A stretch of 64,000 bases of DNA. Origin: Oceanobacillus piezotolerans (GTDB lineage: Bacteria; Bacillota; Bacilli; Bacillales; Amphibacillaceae). The translations under genes were made by a program, and so were the position numbers. Where the stretch lies: contig NZ_RCHR01000004.1 of the NCBI RefSeq assembly GCF_003665065.1, forward strand, positions 62,001 through 126,000, read 5' to 3'. Each line of letters starts with the position of its first letter. Positions within the stretch are counted from its first letter, which is position 1. The notes under the pieces were generated by a model that was not told the DNA's origin, made no database searches, and was given only the letters and a program-made list of their open reading frames with translations. This document shows, in pieces, positions 34,749 through 44,218 of this stretch.

Positions 34749-36261
34749 ATTCCCCTTCTACTTTCGCCATGTTTAATGCTCTTAAGCGAGCAACCTTCTT
34801 ATAACGATGCTCTTTCATCTTCTCAAGAATTTCGTCTAAGATGCTAATTCCTTCTACTGCATAATCCCCTTTATTTAACATGACACACTCGGCATTTGCC
34901 CCTTGGGAAGCATCGGTAATCTCTGCTCTCGATGGAATTCCAGTCTTCATCATATTTTCCAGCACTTGCGTAGCCCAAACTACCGGTACATCTGCCGCTT
35001 CACACATCCAAAGGATTTCTTCCTGAAGCTCTGCTAACCGCAAATACCCCACCTCCACTGCTAAATCTCCTCTTGCTATCATTACACTGAGTGGATTTTT
35101 CGCGGCTGCTGCTACCATAATCTCAGGAAGGTTCTGCACACCTTTCACCGTCTCTATTTTTAACATTAACGCTAGCTTATTTGCTTTCTCTTTTCCTAAT
35201 CGTTTATTGATTTCCTTTTGGATCAGCTTTATATCTTCTGGATCTTTTACAAATGAGCAGCCGATAATATCAGCATGCTTGCAAACGAAATCTAGGTTCT
35301 TTTTATCCTTTTTTGTTAAGATATTTATCTTGAAGTCGGATTCTGGGAAATTTAGTCCTTTCTCTACCTTGATTCGAACTCCATTCTGTTTTTTCAGTTT
35401 TTTCACTTTGACGATTACTCCATCTTTCTTAATCGTTTCGATGACACCTTCAATCTTGCCGTCATCAATTAGAATGGGATCTCCCTTTTTTAGTGAATCG
35501 ATTATTTCCGGTATCGTACTGCAGCTAATAACAATTTCACTTCCATAGTAGCTGTCTAATTCCTCTTTGCCAGTAATAAAAAATGTATCATCTACATATA
35601 CTTTTGGATTTTTTAATGTGGTATACAATCGTTCAATTCTAATTTTTGGTCCTGCTATATCCATCATTATTTTACATTTACGCTTTACTTCTTCTTCTGC
35701 CTTCCGAATATGCTTAATCATTTTCTCCCATTCTTCTGGTCCATCATGTGCACAGTTAATCCTTGCAACATCCATCCCAGCGGAAAGAAGACTCTTTACG
35801 AATTTCTTATTTTCTGCCGCCTCAGTAGGAAGGGTGACCATAATTCTTGAATCTCTATTTTTAGGAGACTCACCTAAAATGTCATTTGCATTCTGCTCGA
35901 GCTTGCTTTTTCCTTTTAAAAACGTTTTTTGAGGGGGATATTGATATTCCGACTCCGCATTTCCCCTGATTCTATCTAAACTCGCTATGACAGCATCTAA
36001 ATTCTCAAGGGTTCGTGACTCTAATCTCCCTAAAGAAGATAGTCCCCAAGGCATTAAGGATTCCTGAATGTCTCTAATATCTCTTCTTCTCAATGCAAGA
36101 TAATAGGCGAGATTTCTCGCACTAACGAGGAAGCCCTTTTCCTTAATATTCGGTTTCCAGCGCTCGAACGTTTCATTTCCTTCTTGGTATACTTCTTCAC
36201 GTAATTGAAGTAATTTGTCTTGTAGACTACTTAATTTATTTAATTCTTTCTTTTGAACCAA
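34747..36261 (-). CDS. Atypical pyruvate kinase-like protein
   Basis: About 504 residues. A ~130-residue helical N-terminal extension precedes a pyruvate-kinase barrel: VTLPTEAAENKKFVKSLLSAGMDVARIN, MMDIAGPKIRIERL, then ETVKGVQNLPEIM, IARGDLAVEVG and ATQVLENMMKTGIPSRAEITDAS. Where true pyruvate kinases have SGETA it has LNKGDYAVEG, and the C-terminal allosteric domain is missing. Activity as a glycolytic kinase is therefore doubtful. The start is probably the TTG at 36261, nine bases after AAGGAG; the frame continues 21 bases upstream. Confidence 0.82.
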   Translation of the reverse strand: MVQKKELNKLSSLQDKLLQLREEVYQEGNETFERWKPNIKEKGFLVSARNLAYYLALRRRDIRDIQESLMPWGLSSLGRLESRTLENLDAVIASLDRIRGNAESEYQYPPQKTFLKGKSKLEQNANDILGESPKNRDSRIMVTLPTEAAENKKFVKSLLSAGMDVARINCAHDGPEEWEKMIKHIRKAEEEVKRKCKIMMDIAGPKIRIERLYTTLKNPKVYVDDTFFITGKEELDSYYGSEIVISCSTIPEIIDSLKKGDPILIDDGKIEGVIETIKKDGVIVKVKKLKKQNGVRIKVEKGLNFPESDFKINILTKKDKKNLDFVCKHADIIGCSFVKDPEDIKLIQKEINKRLGKEKANKLALMLKIETVKGVQNLPEIMVAAAAKNPLSVMIARGDLAVEVGYLRLAELQEEILWMCEAADVPVVWATQVLENMMKTGIPSRAEITDASQGANAECVMLNKGDYAVEGISILDEILEKMKEHRYKKVARLRALNMAKVEGE

Positions 36262-36402
36262 CTTCCTCATCTCCTTCACCAATAACAGTAAATAACACTA
36301 TCTATTATCTTTTCGTTTCTATGGTTGATCTTAAATTGTTATCTTGTCATTTTCCCTTTTCATTTTCCCTTTAAACATTCCAAATTTCCGCTTCCAAGAA
36401 CA

Positions 36403-36606
36403 AAGGCGCAAGCGCCCGCTTAGCAACGTACAAACTGGAGCACTCCGCAATTAGATAAAGGAAACATGCCCCTTTATGGGGTACGCCGACGATGGCGTAA
36501 GCCGGTTTTAGTCGGCGCAACCTATGTATGACTGAGTCGATGTTGACTTATCGTAGTGGAGGAGTGTGAAGTTTGCTAGTTGCTGGGCGCTGGAGCCGGA
36601 CGTGGC
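36403..36606. repeat. ~205-bp structured intergenic element
   Basis: The ends fold together stepwise: AGCGCCC with GGGCGCT, AGCAAC with GTTGCT, ACAAACT with AGTTTG, and CACTCC with GGAGTG. An internal GC-rich part contains GCCGAC...GTCGGC. I recognise the type as a repeat found in many copies in Bacillaceae genomes. It has no ORF and is much richer in G+C than its flanks. This accounts for the gene-free stretch 36300-36700. Confidence 0.75.
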
Positions 36607-36660
36607 TTTTCTAATGATAAGAATTACCCACAGATCGTTCATTTAATAATCTTCTAGACA

Positions 36661-36702
36661 ATAAAAAAAGCATTGGATTGCAAACTCAGAGCAATCCAAT
36701 GC
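36661..36702 (-). terminator. Terminator of the Bce-type operon
   Basis: GCATTGGATTG and CAATCCAATGC form a perfect 11-bp stem; on the minus strand TTTTTTTAT follows. Confidence 0.85.
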
Positions 36703-36717
36703 CACAAATAATAAAAG

Positions 36718-38670
36718 CTACAATGCTTCTTTAATGATCTTCTTATAATGCATCACTGAGAGAATCCCAAATATAGAGTATAGAATGGCATAAAGTACCA
36801 CTACAATAATCATCGGGGTCCACAATTCTGTTCCGAAAAAGAACCACCCCGATTTCACAGCGAAATAGCCGTGACTTATACCAACAATTAATGGAATTCC
36901 AAAGTTAAATACTTGCTTTATTTTAATCCCATTAACAAGATCTTCATTTGTGAAGCCCAGTTTTCGTAAAATCGTATAGCTCGACTTTTCCTCTTCTCCC
37001 TCATCCATTTGTTTAAAGTAAAGGATACATCCAGATGTAATTAAGAAAGCGAGCCCTAAAAATCCTACGACGAACATCATTAACCCCATGTTTTGTTTTA
37101 TATCTTGAAATGTTTCAAGCTGTGATGAATGTGCAGCCCATTCTCCTACGTCTGTCTTTTGATAGATTTCTTCAGCCGCGTCAAGGTCGGAACGATTGTC
37201 AATATCAATACCGATATGTTGAGCATACTCTCCCTGCACCTCTGGATCTTTGTCAGCTTTTAATTGCTGATAGACAGATTCATCTACTATCGCAATCGGA
37301 AATCCACCGCCAGTAAGACGTAAAGGCAAAATACGGATATCCTCGTCATAACCGGAGTAATTCACCTGAACAGTCAACGATTCTCCTGAAAGCCCAATCT
37401 CCCCCGATTCCTCCAGCCCCATAAATTGCATCATTGCTTCGTTTGTATTCGCAAATACGGTATCTGCAGGGGAGAGATCGATTTCTTCCATCCATTCATC
37501 AGAGGCTATTACCATATTTGTCTCGCTTGCATCAAACGCATAATCTACCCCTTCCATCTCTGCAAAGATATCTGATAAATCAGCCATAACATGGACAATA
37601 TCTAACACTGTTTCTGTATATTCGATCCCTTCATTCTCCAATGCTTCCTTAAATATAGCTGCATTCTCTGGAATCGGAATCGAATAATCATAAACTACAT
37701 TATCCTTTGCCGTTTTTTCAGCAGAATAATAGGATATATAAGCAAGAGATAATAGCCCAATAGCCAGTGCTGAGAGGGTCGTAATGACGGTTAATAGTAA
37801 CGCATTGGATTTCATTCGAAACATAATGGAAGATAAAGAAAGCACCTTGTTTATCGATAAATACCCTTTATTCCTCTTCCGAATCAAATTAAAAATAAAG
37901 CTAATGGAACCCTTATAGAATAAATAAGTTCCTAGGATAACCGATGCAAGAATGGTGACCATGGTAAGTAACAGAGTAATCATACTTACAATATTTCCAG
38001 AAAATAACTCCGTTGATAAATAATATCCTAAAGCAATCAAGGCAATCCCCAAAATACCAATTACCACTTGGCCTTTCGATACGCGATTCCGCTTATTTTC
38101 CGTTGTCGAGGTGGCCTGAAAAAGCGTTAAAATACGCTGCCTGCGGATAAACAGAAAATTCATAAACATAATGACAAGGTAAATGGCAACAAAAACAAGA
38201 ATGGTTTGGATTAACGCTTCTGTAGAGAATCTTAGCTCTGCTACATCCTCGATCCCAATGACGTTCATTAAAATCATCATCAGTAACTTGGAAGAGGAAA
38301 ATCCAAGGAATATTCCAATTACCATTGAACCAAAATAGAGAATCATATTTTCCATCGTTAGTATGCTGAAAATCTTTGCTTTCGTCATTCCTACTAACTG
38401 AAACAGCCCAATTTCCTTACTTCTGCGCTTTATAAACAAGTTATTCGCATAGACAAGAAACACTGTTACGATGGCAATTAATAGTATGGCTCCGGCTCTT
38501 ATCCCTGCCGCTCCCTTGATTGAACCTTCTGCTTCATCCATTGCTGGGTCATATTGTAAGGTAACAAAGGCAAAATACAATGCAACACTAAAAATAAGAG
38601 CAAATACGTATAGGTAATAGTTCTTCAAGTTCTTCTTCAAATTACGAAAGATGAGTTGATTAAAGCTCAT
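36718..38670 (-). CDS. BceB-type ABC transporter permease
   Basis: 650 residues with the ten-helix BceB/VraG layout. An N-terminal FtsX-like bundle (helices near residues 18-40, 55-75, 105-130 and 150-170) is followed by a large extracellular domain of about 200 residues (about 320-525) between helices 7 and 8, then three C-terminal helices. The extracellular part binds peptide antibiotics or their lipid targets in known systems. It overlaps the ATPase gene by 11 bases, with ribosome site AGGTGGGGTG. Confidence 0.92.
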   Translation of the reverse strand: MSFNQLIFRNLKKNLKNYYLYVFALIFSVALYFAFVTLQYDPAMDEAEGSIKGAAGIRAGAILLIAIVTVFLVYANNLFIKRRSKEIGLFQLVGMTKAKIFSILTMENMILYFGSMVIGIFLGFSSSKLLMMILMNVIGIEDVAELRFSTEALIQTILVFVAIYLVIMFMNFLFIRRQRILTLFQATSTTENKRNRVSKGQVVIGILGIALIALGYYLSTELFSGNIVSMITLLLTMVTILASVILGTYLFYKGSISFIFNLIRKRNKGYLSINKVLSLSSIMFRMKSNALLLTVITTLSALAIGLLSLAYISYYSAEKTAKDNVVYDYSIPIPENAAIFKEALENEGIEYTETVLDIVHVMADLSDIFAEMEGVDYAFDASETNMVIASDEWMEEIDLSPADTVFANTNEAMMQFMGLEESGEIGLSGESLTVQVNYSGYDEDIRILPLRLTGGGFPIAIVDESVYQQLKADKDPEVQGEYAQHIGIDIDNRSDLDAAEEIYQKTDVGEWAAHSSQLETFQDIKQNMGLMMFVVGFLGLAFLITSGCILYFKQMDEGEEEKSSYTILRKLGFTNEDLVNGIKIKQVFNFGIPLIVGISHGYFAVKSGWFFFGTELWTPMIIVVVLYAILYSIFGILSVMHYKKIIKEAL

Positions 38671-39421
38671 GGTTCACCCCACCTAGCACCCCTTGTGTCT
38701 TTATAATATCATTAAAGAAGAACTGTCTTGTTTCATCTCCCTTATGAAGCTGAGTAAAAATTTGTCCATCTTTAATAAAAACGACGCGGTCACAGAAACT
38801 CGCGGCAAGGGGATCATGCGTCACCATTACAATGGTAGCTTCTCGCTTCTCATTTAACTCCCCCAATTTATTAAGTAAATCAGACGCAGCTTTTGAGTCG
38901 AGTGCACCAGTTGGTTCATCGGCGAAAATAATACTTGGCTCATGGACAAAAGCACGTGCTGCGGATGTACGCTGCTTCTGTCCGCCAGAAATCTCATTGG
39001 GATATTTGTCTTTCACTTCATAAATCCCCAGTTCCTTCGCTACCGCTTCAAACTGACGTTGTGCTTCTTTTTTTGGTGTCTTTTTAATCGTAAGTGGCAA
39101 CATAATATTTTCTTTCACCGTTAACGTATCAAGCAGATTATACTCCTGAAAAATAAAACCGAGATGGTGTTTCCGAAATTCTGCTAGCTGTTTGTCTTTC
39201 ATATTCGTAAATTCTTTTCCTTCTATCTTAATTGTTCCTTCACTTACCCGGTCGATCGAAGACAAAACATTAAGCAATGTTGTTTTCCCTGAACCGGACG
39301 CCCCCATAATACCGACAAATTCACCCTTTTCAACGTGTATATCGATGCCCTTTAATACTTCTTGACGGTTCATTTTGTTTCCATAGCTTTTATGAATTTT
39401 ATGCGCTTCTAATATAGGCAT
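38660..39421 (-). CDS. BceA-type ABC transporter ATPase
   Basis: 253 residues. Walker [11 protein letters not shown]-loop FQEYNLL, signature ISGGQKQR, Walker [13 protein letters not shown] and H-loop VTHD are all visible. It powers the BceB-type permease to protect lipid II-cycle intermediates or remove antimicrobial peptides. AAGGAGATG serves as ribosome site. It starts about 100 bases after the kinase gene, with a palindrome in between that may be its operator. Confidence 0.93.
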   Translation of the reverse strand: MPILEAHKIHKSYGNKMNRQEVLKGIDIHVEKGEFVGIMGASGSGKTTLLNVLSSIDRVSEGTIKIEGKEFTNMKDKQLAEFRKHHLGFIFQEYNLLDTLTVKENIMLPLTIKKTPKKEAQRQFEAVAKELGIYEVKDKYPNEISGGQKQRTSAARAFVHEPSIIFADEPTGALDSKAASDLLNKLGELNEKREATIVMVTHDPLAASFCDRVVFIKDGQIFTQLHKGDETRQFFFNDIIKTQGVLGGVNHEL

Positions 39422-39501
39422 GTAATTTCATCTCCTTTTCTATTCTTATCTTAAAAGAAGTTCCCTACATTTTCCTTCGAATCTCCGAACAAATAAGGAA
39501 A

Positions 39502-39525
39502 GCATGTGACAATATTGTCACATGC
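39502..39525. promoter_or_regulatory. 24-bp perfect palindrome, likely response-regulator operator
   Basis: GCATGTGACAATATTGTCACATGC is fully self-complementary and overlaps the kinase stop codon, upstream of the ABC genes. Its centre TGACA-ATAT-TGTCA fits the TNACA-N4-TGTNA pattern known for BceR-like regulators. It lacks a T-run, so a terminator is less likely. Confidence 0.6.
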
Positions 39526-40522
39526 CTGTTAGGTCTAAAAATGCGTTCTTTTTTGGGAAGGTTAACTCAAAAACGGTACCCATACCTTGTTCAGATGTCA
39601 CATCTATATGTATTTTTAAGGGTGTTGCTGCCTTTTTCGTAAGATATAACCCCATTCCAGTTGCGTTATGGTCTTTATGGTTCATAGTGGACGTGAATCC
39701 TTTATCAAAAATACGTGGCAAGTCTTTAGTGCTGATTCCCCGTCCAAAGTCTTGAATGGTAAGTTTAACTGTGCCATGCTGCTTGGAACTATGAATGATA
39801 ATATCTGATCCCTCACTATATTTCACAGCATTTGTAATAATCTGGCGCAGGATAAAACCAAGCCATTTAGCATCTGACAAGACAACATTAGCTTCCAAGG
39901 TTATGTCAAAGCCGATTCCTTTTTGAAAGCACCAGGATTGGAGCGATTTAATCTCTGCGGAAACGAGAGAGTCTAGTGCAAGCTTTTCTATGTAAAGGTC
40001 ATTTTCCAAGGAAGGAATTCTTCGATGATGGAGCTGCTGATCTAATAATAAATGAACACGAAGCCATTCAAATTGAAGCTGTGCCTTTAAATTCTCATCT
40101 TGCACACGCTCGAGCATAAGCTGCATCGTAGTGAGTGGCGTCTTCACCTCATGAATCCAAGCTAACAGTTCATCTTGCTCACCCTCGAGGTTCATAACTT
40201 GTTCCCTTGTTTCATTTATATAAAACTCTGCTTGCTGACCGATTGCTTTTGCTATAATGTTTTCAAACGGTGTTCCTGGATCTTTTAAGCTGTCCAATCC
40301 CAAGCTTGGATGCCACTCTTCCATACTCTTATAAAAAGCAATTTCTTTATTGTAACGCATAATCAAAAATACAAGAAAGATTAAGCACGATAGAAAAACG
40401 ATATATAAAAAGGATCTAAAAGAAATAGAAGGATCTAAATAGCTAATAAACAATATCAACAACTGTATGGCTATAAATAACCCAATCCAGCTGCGTCTCT
40501 CTTTTAAAAACGTCTTAATCAT
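39518..40522 (-). CDS. BceS-type intramembrane-sensing histidine kinase
   Basis: 334 residues. Two membrane helices (about residues 12-30 and 36-55) with almost no extracellular loop are the hallmark of BceS kinases, which sense through their ABC partner. The phosphorylated His124 is in WIHEVKTPL. The N, G1 and G2 boxes are at IITNAVKYS, DFGRGI and GMGLYLTKK. It overlaps the regulator gene by four bases (ATGA). Confidence 0.93.
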   Translation of the reverse strand: MIKTFLKERRSWIGLFIAIQLLILFISYLDPSISFRSFLYIVFLSCLIFLVFLIMRYNKEIAFYKSMEEWHPSLGLDSLKDPGTPFENIIAKAIGQQAEFYINETREQVMNLEGEQDELLAWIHEVKTPLTTMQLMLERVQDENLKAQLQFEWLRVHLLLDQQLHHRRIPSLENDLYIEKLALDSLVSAEIKSLQSWCFQKGIGFDITLEANVVLSDAKWLGFILRQIITNAVKYSEGSDIIIHSSKQHGTVKLTIQDFGRGISTKDLPRIFDKGFTSTMNHKDHNATGMGLYLTKKAATPLKIHIDVTSEQGMGTVFELTFPKKNAFLDLTGM

Positions 40523-41208
40523 TTGTCTTCTTCCTTCGCTATATAGCCCTGTCCAACTTTTGTTTCAATGTAGTCCCCTAATTCCAGCTTCTCTAGACGT
40601 TTCCTGAGACGATTCACATTGACTGTTAGCGTATTATCACTGACAAATCGCTCATCCTCCCAAAGACTCTTTATCATTTCCTCTCTTGAGACAACTTGAT
40701 TTTTGTTCTCTGTGAGGATTTTTAAAATGTAAAGTTCGTTCTTCGTTAACTCCATGGTCCCCTTTTCGTTTTCCACCGTAGCCTTCATAAAATCAATCGT
40801 TGCTCCATTCCAAGTTTTAACCATGACAGGCTGATCTACATTATAGTTGTATACTCTTCGAAAGATAGCTTGTACTTTCGCAATAAGCACATCGAAATGA
40901 AACGGCTTTTGAACAAAATCATCGGCTCCAAACTGCATCGACATGACCATATCAGCTGGATGATCCCTTGATGACAGGAAAAGAATTGGAACAGTAGAAT
41001 GAGCTCGAATCATACGACACCAGTGAAATCCATCGAATTTAGGCAATTGAATATCGATAATTACCATATCTGGTTCCTTTTCAGCAAACTCTTCCATTAC
41101 GTTCGCAAAGTCTTCTACACCATATACCTCATAAGACCATTGCGATAATCTTTCCTTAATTTCCTGAAATAATGTCACATCATCTTCAATAAGCATTATT
41201 TTAAACAT
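40519..41208 (-). CDS. BceR-type OmpR-family response regulator
   Basis: About 229 residues. The receiver domain has its phosphoacceptor Asp52 (VIIDIQLP) and conserved Lys in VQKPFHFD; the C-terminal winged helix carries TLTVNVNRLRKRLE. The ATG at 41208 is used because GGTGG lies six bases upstream; the frame extends four codons further. It is first in the regulator-kinase-ATPase-permease operon and probably activates the ABC genes through the palindrome at 39502-39525. Confidence 0.93.
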   Translation of the reverse strand: MFKIMLIEDDVTLFQEIKERLSQWSYEVYGVEDFANVMEEFAEKEPDMVIIDIQLPKFDGFHWCRMIRAHSTVPILFLSSRDHPADMVMSMQFGADDFVQKPFHFDVLIAKVQAIFRRVYNYNVDQPVMVKTWNGATIDFMKATVENEKGTMELTKNELYILKILTENKNQVVSREEMIKSLWEDERFVSDNTLTVNVNRLRKRLEKLELGDYIETKVGQGYIAKEEDK

Positions 41209-41360
41209 ATTATCCACCAATTTTCTGTATATTCCCTTATCTCTATCTTAGATGAGAAAAAGTAATCTGTCACGTTCATTTTAACAGACCTTTTCTGCAT
41301 GATTTTAATGAATAGTTGAGATAATAATGACGTATCCATTCTGATTGAAAGAGGTGTTCT

Positions 41361-41771
41361 ATGTTAAAGAAAATAGGTATCCTTATATTTATTTTGTTCA
41401 TTCTTTGTATCCCAGTTACTGCCTTTGCTAAACCGAGCCAAATTGAAGTATTTGATATTGAGAAAGGCGAGGTTACTAAAAAGGTAGAGATGAATCCCTC
41501 GATTCAAGCCGAAGTAGAAATGTTCCTTGAAAATATTAACGAAGCATATCATAAATTTGATCCCATTCCAAAAGAGGGAAAATTGATTCGAGTTCCACTC
41601 CAGCCAAGTGTGACGGTAGAGAATGAATGGGTCCATACCCTGATTGATGAAGTCATTATTATCTCCCCAAAATCAGGGGAACCTCATCTGATGCTGTTTG
41701 ATGATGAAAATAACATTCATTTTTTCAACTTTAAGTATGAGGGCGAATCATTTTGGAAGAAGATAAAATAA
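41361..41771 (+). CDS. Secreted protein of unknown function
   Basis: 136 residues with a clear signal peptide (MLKKIGILIFILFILCIPVTAFAK) and a probable cleavage after AFA. The mature part is a mix of strands and helices without recognisable motifs. The ribosome site AGAGGTG is good. It is divergent from the Bce-type regulator gene, separated by about 150 bases, but nothing in sequence ties it to that module. Confidence 0.7.
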   Translation: MLKKIGILIFILFILCIPVTAFAKPSQIEVFDIEKGEVTKKVEMNPSIQAEVEMFLENINEAYHKFDPIPKEGKLIRVPLQPSVTVENEWVHTLIDEVIIISPKSGEPHLMLFDDENNIHFFNFKYEGESFWKKIK

Positions 41772-41898
41772 GGGGCATATTTCGTAAGCCCCTGCCCCAT
41801 TAGTTGCTACATTGCCTATTGACAAAGATTAGAATTAACCATAAAATACAATTAATCTTATTATATTACTACGAATTATATTAGGAGGTAGGCTCTCC

Positions 41899-42219
41899 GT
41901 GAAAAAATACCCTATATATATTACCCTTATTCTCATATCCATCTCTTGGCTATTTGGCTTCTATGCGAAAAGTAAATTTTACACTCCTACATTAGTTATT
42001 CCTTTACTGGATAATTTCTATTGGGCGCCGACATTTTTTGCGATGCTCGGACTAACTAGTATTCTAACCATCGTCAGTTTACTAGCCATTTTCCTTGTGA
42101 AATACTTTAAGAACGGAAAGAAATTTTACCTTTTCACTGGTGCTGGCTATTTAATTTGGACGTTTACGATTCTTTCACAAGCCAAAATCGCTGCCTTTAA
42201 TCTAGGTATCTGTCATTAA
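41899..42219 (+). CDS. Small membrane protein of unknown function
   Basis: 106 residues starting at GTG with ribosome site AGGAGGT nine bases before. Three helices are predicted (about residues 7-24, 45-70 and 79-98). I do not recognise the family. It is followed by a compact terminator shared with the convergent lipoprotein gene. Confidence 0.7.
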   Translation: MKKYPIYITLILISISWLFGFYAKSKFYTPTLVIPLLDNFYWAPTFFAMLGLTSILTIVSLLAIFLVKYFKNGKKFYLFTGAGYLIWTFTILSQAKIAAFNLGICH

Positions 42220-42242
42220 TTAGTTTATAGGAAGTGAACTCT

Positions 42243-42270
42243 AAAAAAGGAGGCAGAGTGCCTCCCTTTA
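42243..42270. terminator. Convergent terminator
   Basis: AAAGGAGGC and GCCTCCCTTT form a tight hairpin with A and T runs on its two sides. It reaches into the stop codon of the minus-strand gene. Confidence 0.75.
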
Positions 42271-42606
42271 TAATGAGTAAATATCTTGAATTAACGCCTT
42301 TATCGTCGCTAATTCTAATTTTGCTTCTGCTTTGTCTTTTTCTTCAATCGAGATAAATAAACGACTTATACTTTCATGCAGTCGTTCATACTCTCCTTCA
42401 TCCCCAATCAACTGGATCTTCCATAAATGTTCGTAAAACAAATCATTCAAAGTTGTAATTTTCCCACTTACTTCTTCCCAGTTTTCATCGTTTACTAAAT
42501 GCTCAGCCTCTGCCACTTCTTTTAATAAGGCATCCTTCCCAGTGAAATTTGAACAACCAACAAGTATAAATAAAAGCAAGACCATAAAGCTGCCCTTCTT
42601 ATACAT
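42268..42606 (-). CDS. DUF4363-like lipoprotein
   Basis: 112 residues with a lipobox (FILVGC, Cys18) and an all-helical mature part (EVAEAEHLVNDENWEEVSGKITTLNDLF), fitting DUF4363. In many Bacillus genomes DUF4363 and DUF421 (YetF) genes are neighbours, and here the DUF421 gene begins 83 bases away in the opposite direction. The function is unknown; an outer-face partner of the YetF protein is plausible. Confidence 0.75.
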   Translation of the reverse strand: MYKKGSFMVLLLFILVGCSNFTGKDALLKEVAEAEHLVNDENWEEVSGKITTLNDLFYEHLWKIQLIGDEGEYERLHESISRLFISIEEKDKAEAKLELATIKALIQDIYSL

Positions 42607-42689
42607 AGTTACAATCCTCCTTGTTTTGCATGTTTTTCCCTAAACATTCCAATACTAAATACCAGGACACTTTTGCGGAGGGAAAAACA

Positions 42690-43550
42690 ATGCCTGAGTT
42701 AGTATTAATACTCATTCGTTCCATTAGTGCTTTTATATTATTGCTTATTATGACTAGAATTATGGGTAAAAAACAGCTTTCCCAGCTAACCTTTTTTGAT
42801 TATTGTGTAGGTATTACAATCGGTTCCATTGCTGCAACCATGTCAGTTGATCAAAATGTGAAGATTGCAAATGGACTTGTCTCCTTAACGATCTGGGGAC
42901 TCTTCCCGATCACACTTGCCTTTATTGGATTAAAGTCACGGGGATTTCTGCGTTTAACAGATGGGAGGCCTGCCATTATTATTAAAGATGGGGAAATATT
43001 TGAAGAAACTATGAAGAAAAATCAATTAGCAATCAATGAATTAATGCTGCTTTTACGGGAGAAAGGTATATTTAAGGTAGCAGATGTAGAAATGGCTATT
43101 ATGGAAACTAATGGAGAGCTTAGTGTTATGAAAAAAACCGAGCTAGATCCAATTACTCCGAAGCTTCTTGGTATGTCCATCGAAAAAGAGCATGCACCCA
43201 CTGTGTTAATTATGGATGGGGAAATCTTAACAACAAACCTTTCCGCACTTGGGTATTCCAAAGAATGGTTAGAAGGAGAAATATTCAAACAAGGTGCGAC
43301 TTCTATAGAAGACGTCTTTTTAGCACAAGTGGATTCAAAAGGAGAGCTATATGTCGATTTATATCATGAGAGAATGAAACAAAATAAAATAGAGGAACGC
43401 CCACTCTTAGCTGCTTCCTTAAAGAAATTACAGGCTGATTTAGAATCTTTCTCATTAGAAACAGAAAACACTGATGCTAAAAAAATGTATAAGGAACAAG
43501 CAAAATCCTTACAAAATACAATTGACTCTATCCTCCCATACTTAAAGTAA
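42690..43550 (+). CDS. DUF421 (YetF-like) membrane protein
   Basis: 286 residues from the ATG at 42690, which follows GGAGGG by seven bases; the frame extends 69 bases upstream without a ribosome site. Three N-terminal helices include RIMGKKQLSQLTFFDYCVGITIGSIAA, the DUF421 signature, and a YetF domain with GRPAIIIKDGEIFEETMKKNQLAINELMLLLREKG follows. A helical tail of about 60 residues is longer than in the copy at 16892. It is divergent from a DUF4363 gene. Confidence 0.9.
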   Translation: MPELVLILIRSISAFILLLIMTRIMGKKQLSQLTFFDYCVGITIGSIAATMSVDQNVKIANGLVSLTIWGLFPITLAFIGLKSRGFLRLTDGRPAIIIKDGEIFEETMKKNQLAINELMLLLREKGIFKVADVEMAIMETNGELSVMKKTELDPITPKLLGMSIEKEHAPTVLIMDGEILTTNLSALGYSKEWLEGEIFKQGATSIEDVFLAQVDSKGELYVDLYHERMKQNKIEERPLLAASLKKLQADLESFSLETENTDAKKMYKEQAKSLQNTIDSILPYLK

Positions 43551-43588
43551 AACCGAACCCTTTAATCTAAAAAGGGTTCGGTTTTTAT
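43551..43588. terminator. Bidirectional terminator
   Basis: AACCGAACCCTTT and AAAGGGTTCGGTT form a strong hairpin with T-runs on both strands, between the DUF421 and spore coat genes. Confidence 0.88.
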
Positions 43589-43589
43589 C

Positions 43590-43847
43590 CTATTGTCCAG
43601 AAGACAACTGTGTTTTTGTTTGCTGAATCACTTGTTGAGATGCTGGAGCAGCAGGCTGGTAATAACCGTGTTGCAATGCATAATCGTATAATGTTTTCTG
43701 ACGATTCTCATCCTGGTCACGTAATTGGATGAGAGTCTGTCTTAATTGTGGGTTATTAGCCTCACTAATATAGTTGGCATAACCAGTTAAACTTGCCTTT
43801 AGCCCAGCTAAGTAATCGTTAACCATATCCTTTTCTTGTAGCATCAT
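43590..43847 (-). CDS. Spore coat protein, CotF-like (C-terminal half type)
   Basis: 85 residues resembling the second half of CotF: EKDMVNDYLAGLKASLTGYANYISEANNPQLRQTLIQLRDQ is the helical ferritin-like pattern of that family, and the tail is rich in Gln, Ala and Pro. The ribosome site is AGGAGG. It follows the other CotF-like gene after ten bases, so the two form an operon. It is expected in the coat of the endospore. Confidence 0.82.
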   Translation of the reverse strand: MMLQEKDMVNDYLAGLKASLTGYANYISEANNPQLRQTLIQLRDQDENRQKTLYDYALQHGYYQPAAPASQQVIQQTKTQLSSGQ

Positions 43848-43856
43848 TGTTCCTCC

Positions 43857-44042
43857 TTATCCTAAAAAGTTCATTAATTGTTGTTTAGCTTGTCTTGCGT
43901 CTTGCGCATCCTTTTGAAGCATTGCTTTTAATTGCGGGTCTGTACAGCTTTGCGCATAAGCATCCAATTTATTAGCAATCATTCCATGACCGCCGATAAT
44001 ATGACGCAGATTCTCTAGTTCAAGCTCTGTTAAGTTATTCAT
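43857..44042 (-). CDS. Spore coat protein, CotF-like (short)
   Basis: 61 residues, MNNLTELELENLRHIIGGHGMIANKLDAYAQSC..., resembling the N-terminal half of CotF-like coat proteins. With the next gene it looks like a split CotF, a common arrangement in Bacillaceae. The ribosome site AAAGGAGGG is strong. I found no convincing sigma-K or sigma-G promoter. Confidence 0.8.
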   Translation of the reverse strand: MNNLTELELENLRHIIGGHGMIANKLDAYAQSCTDPQLKAMLQKDAQDARQAKQQLMNFLG

Positions 44043-44218
44043 AGCACGCCCTCCTTTACCTTTTTATCATTCTTAACTTCCCCTGCTAGAGAAAAGTCAT
44101 ACAAAAAAGCTCCACATGTTTAGAAACAGTAGAGCTAAATACTTTTATCAGATTTTAATACATTGTGCTCATGCAGGGTATTCAAAAATGCCAATGCTAA
44201 TTCTGCTAGAAAATCTAA

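Noticed and set aside
43590-44042. A single cotF gene broken by a frameshift
   Set aside because: Both parts have their own good ribosome sites and start codons and are separated by ten bases; split CotF-like pairs are common in Bacillaceae.
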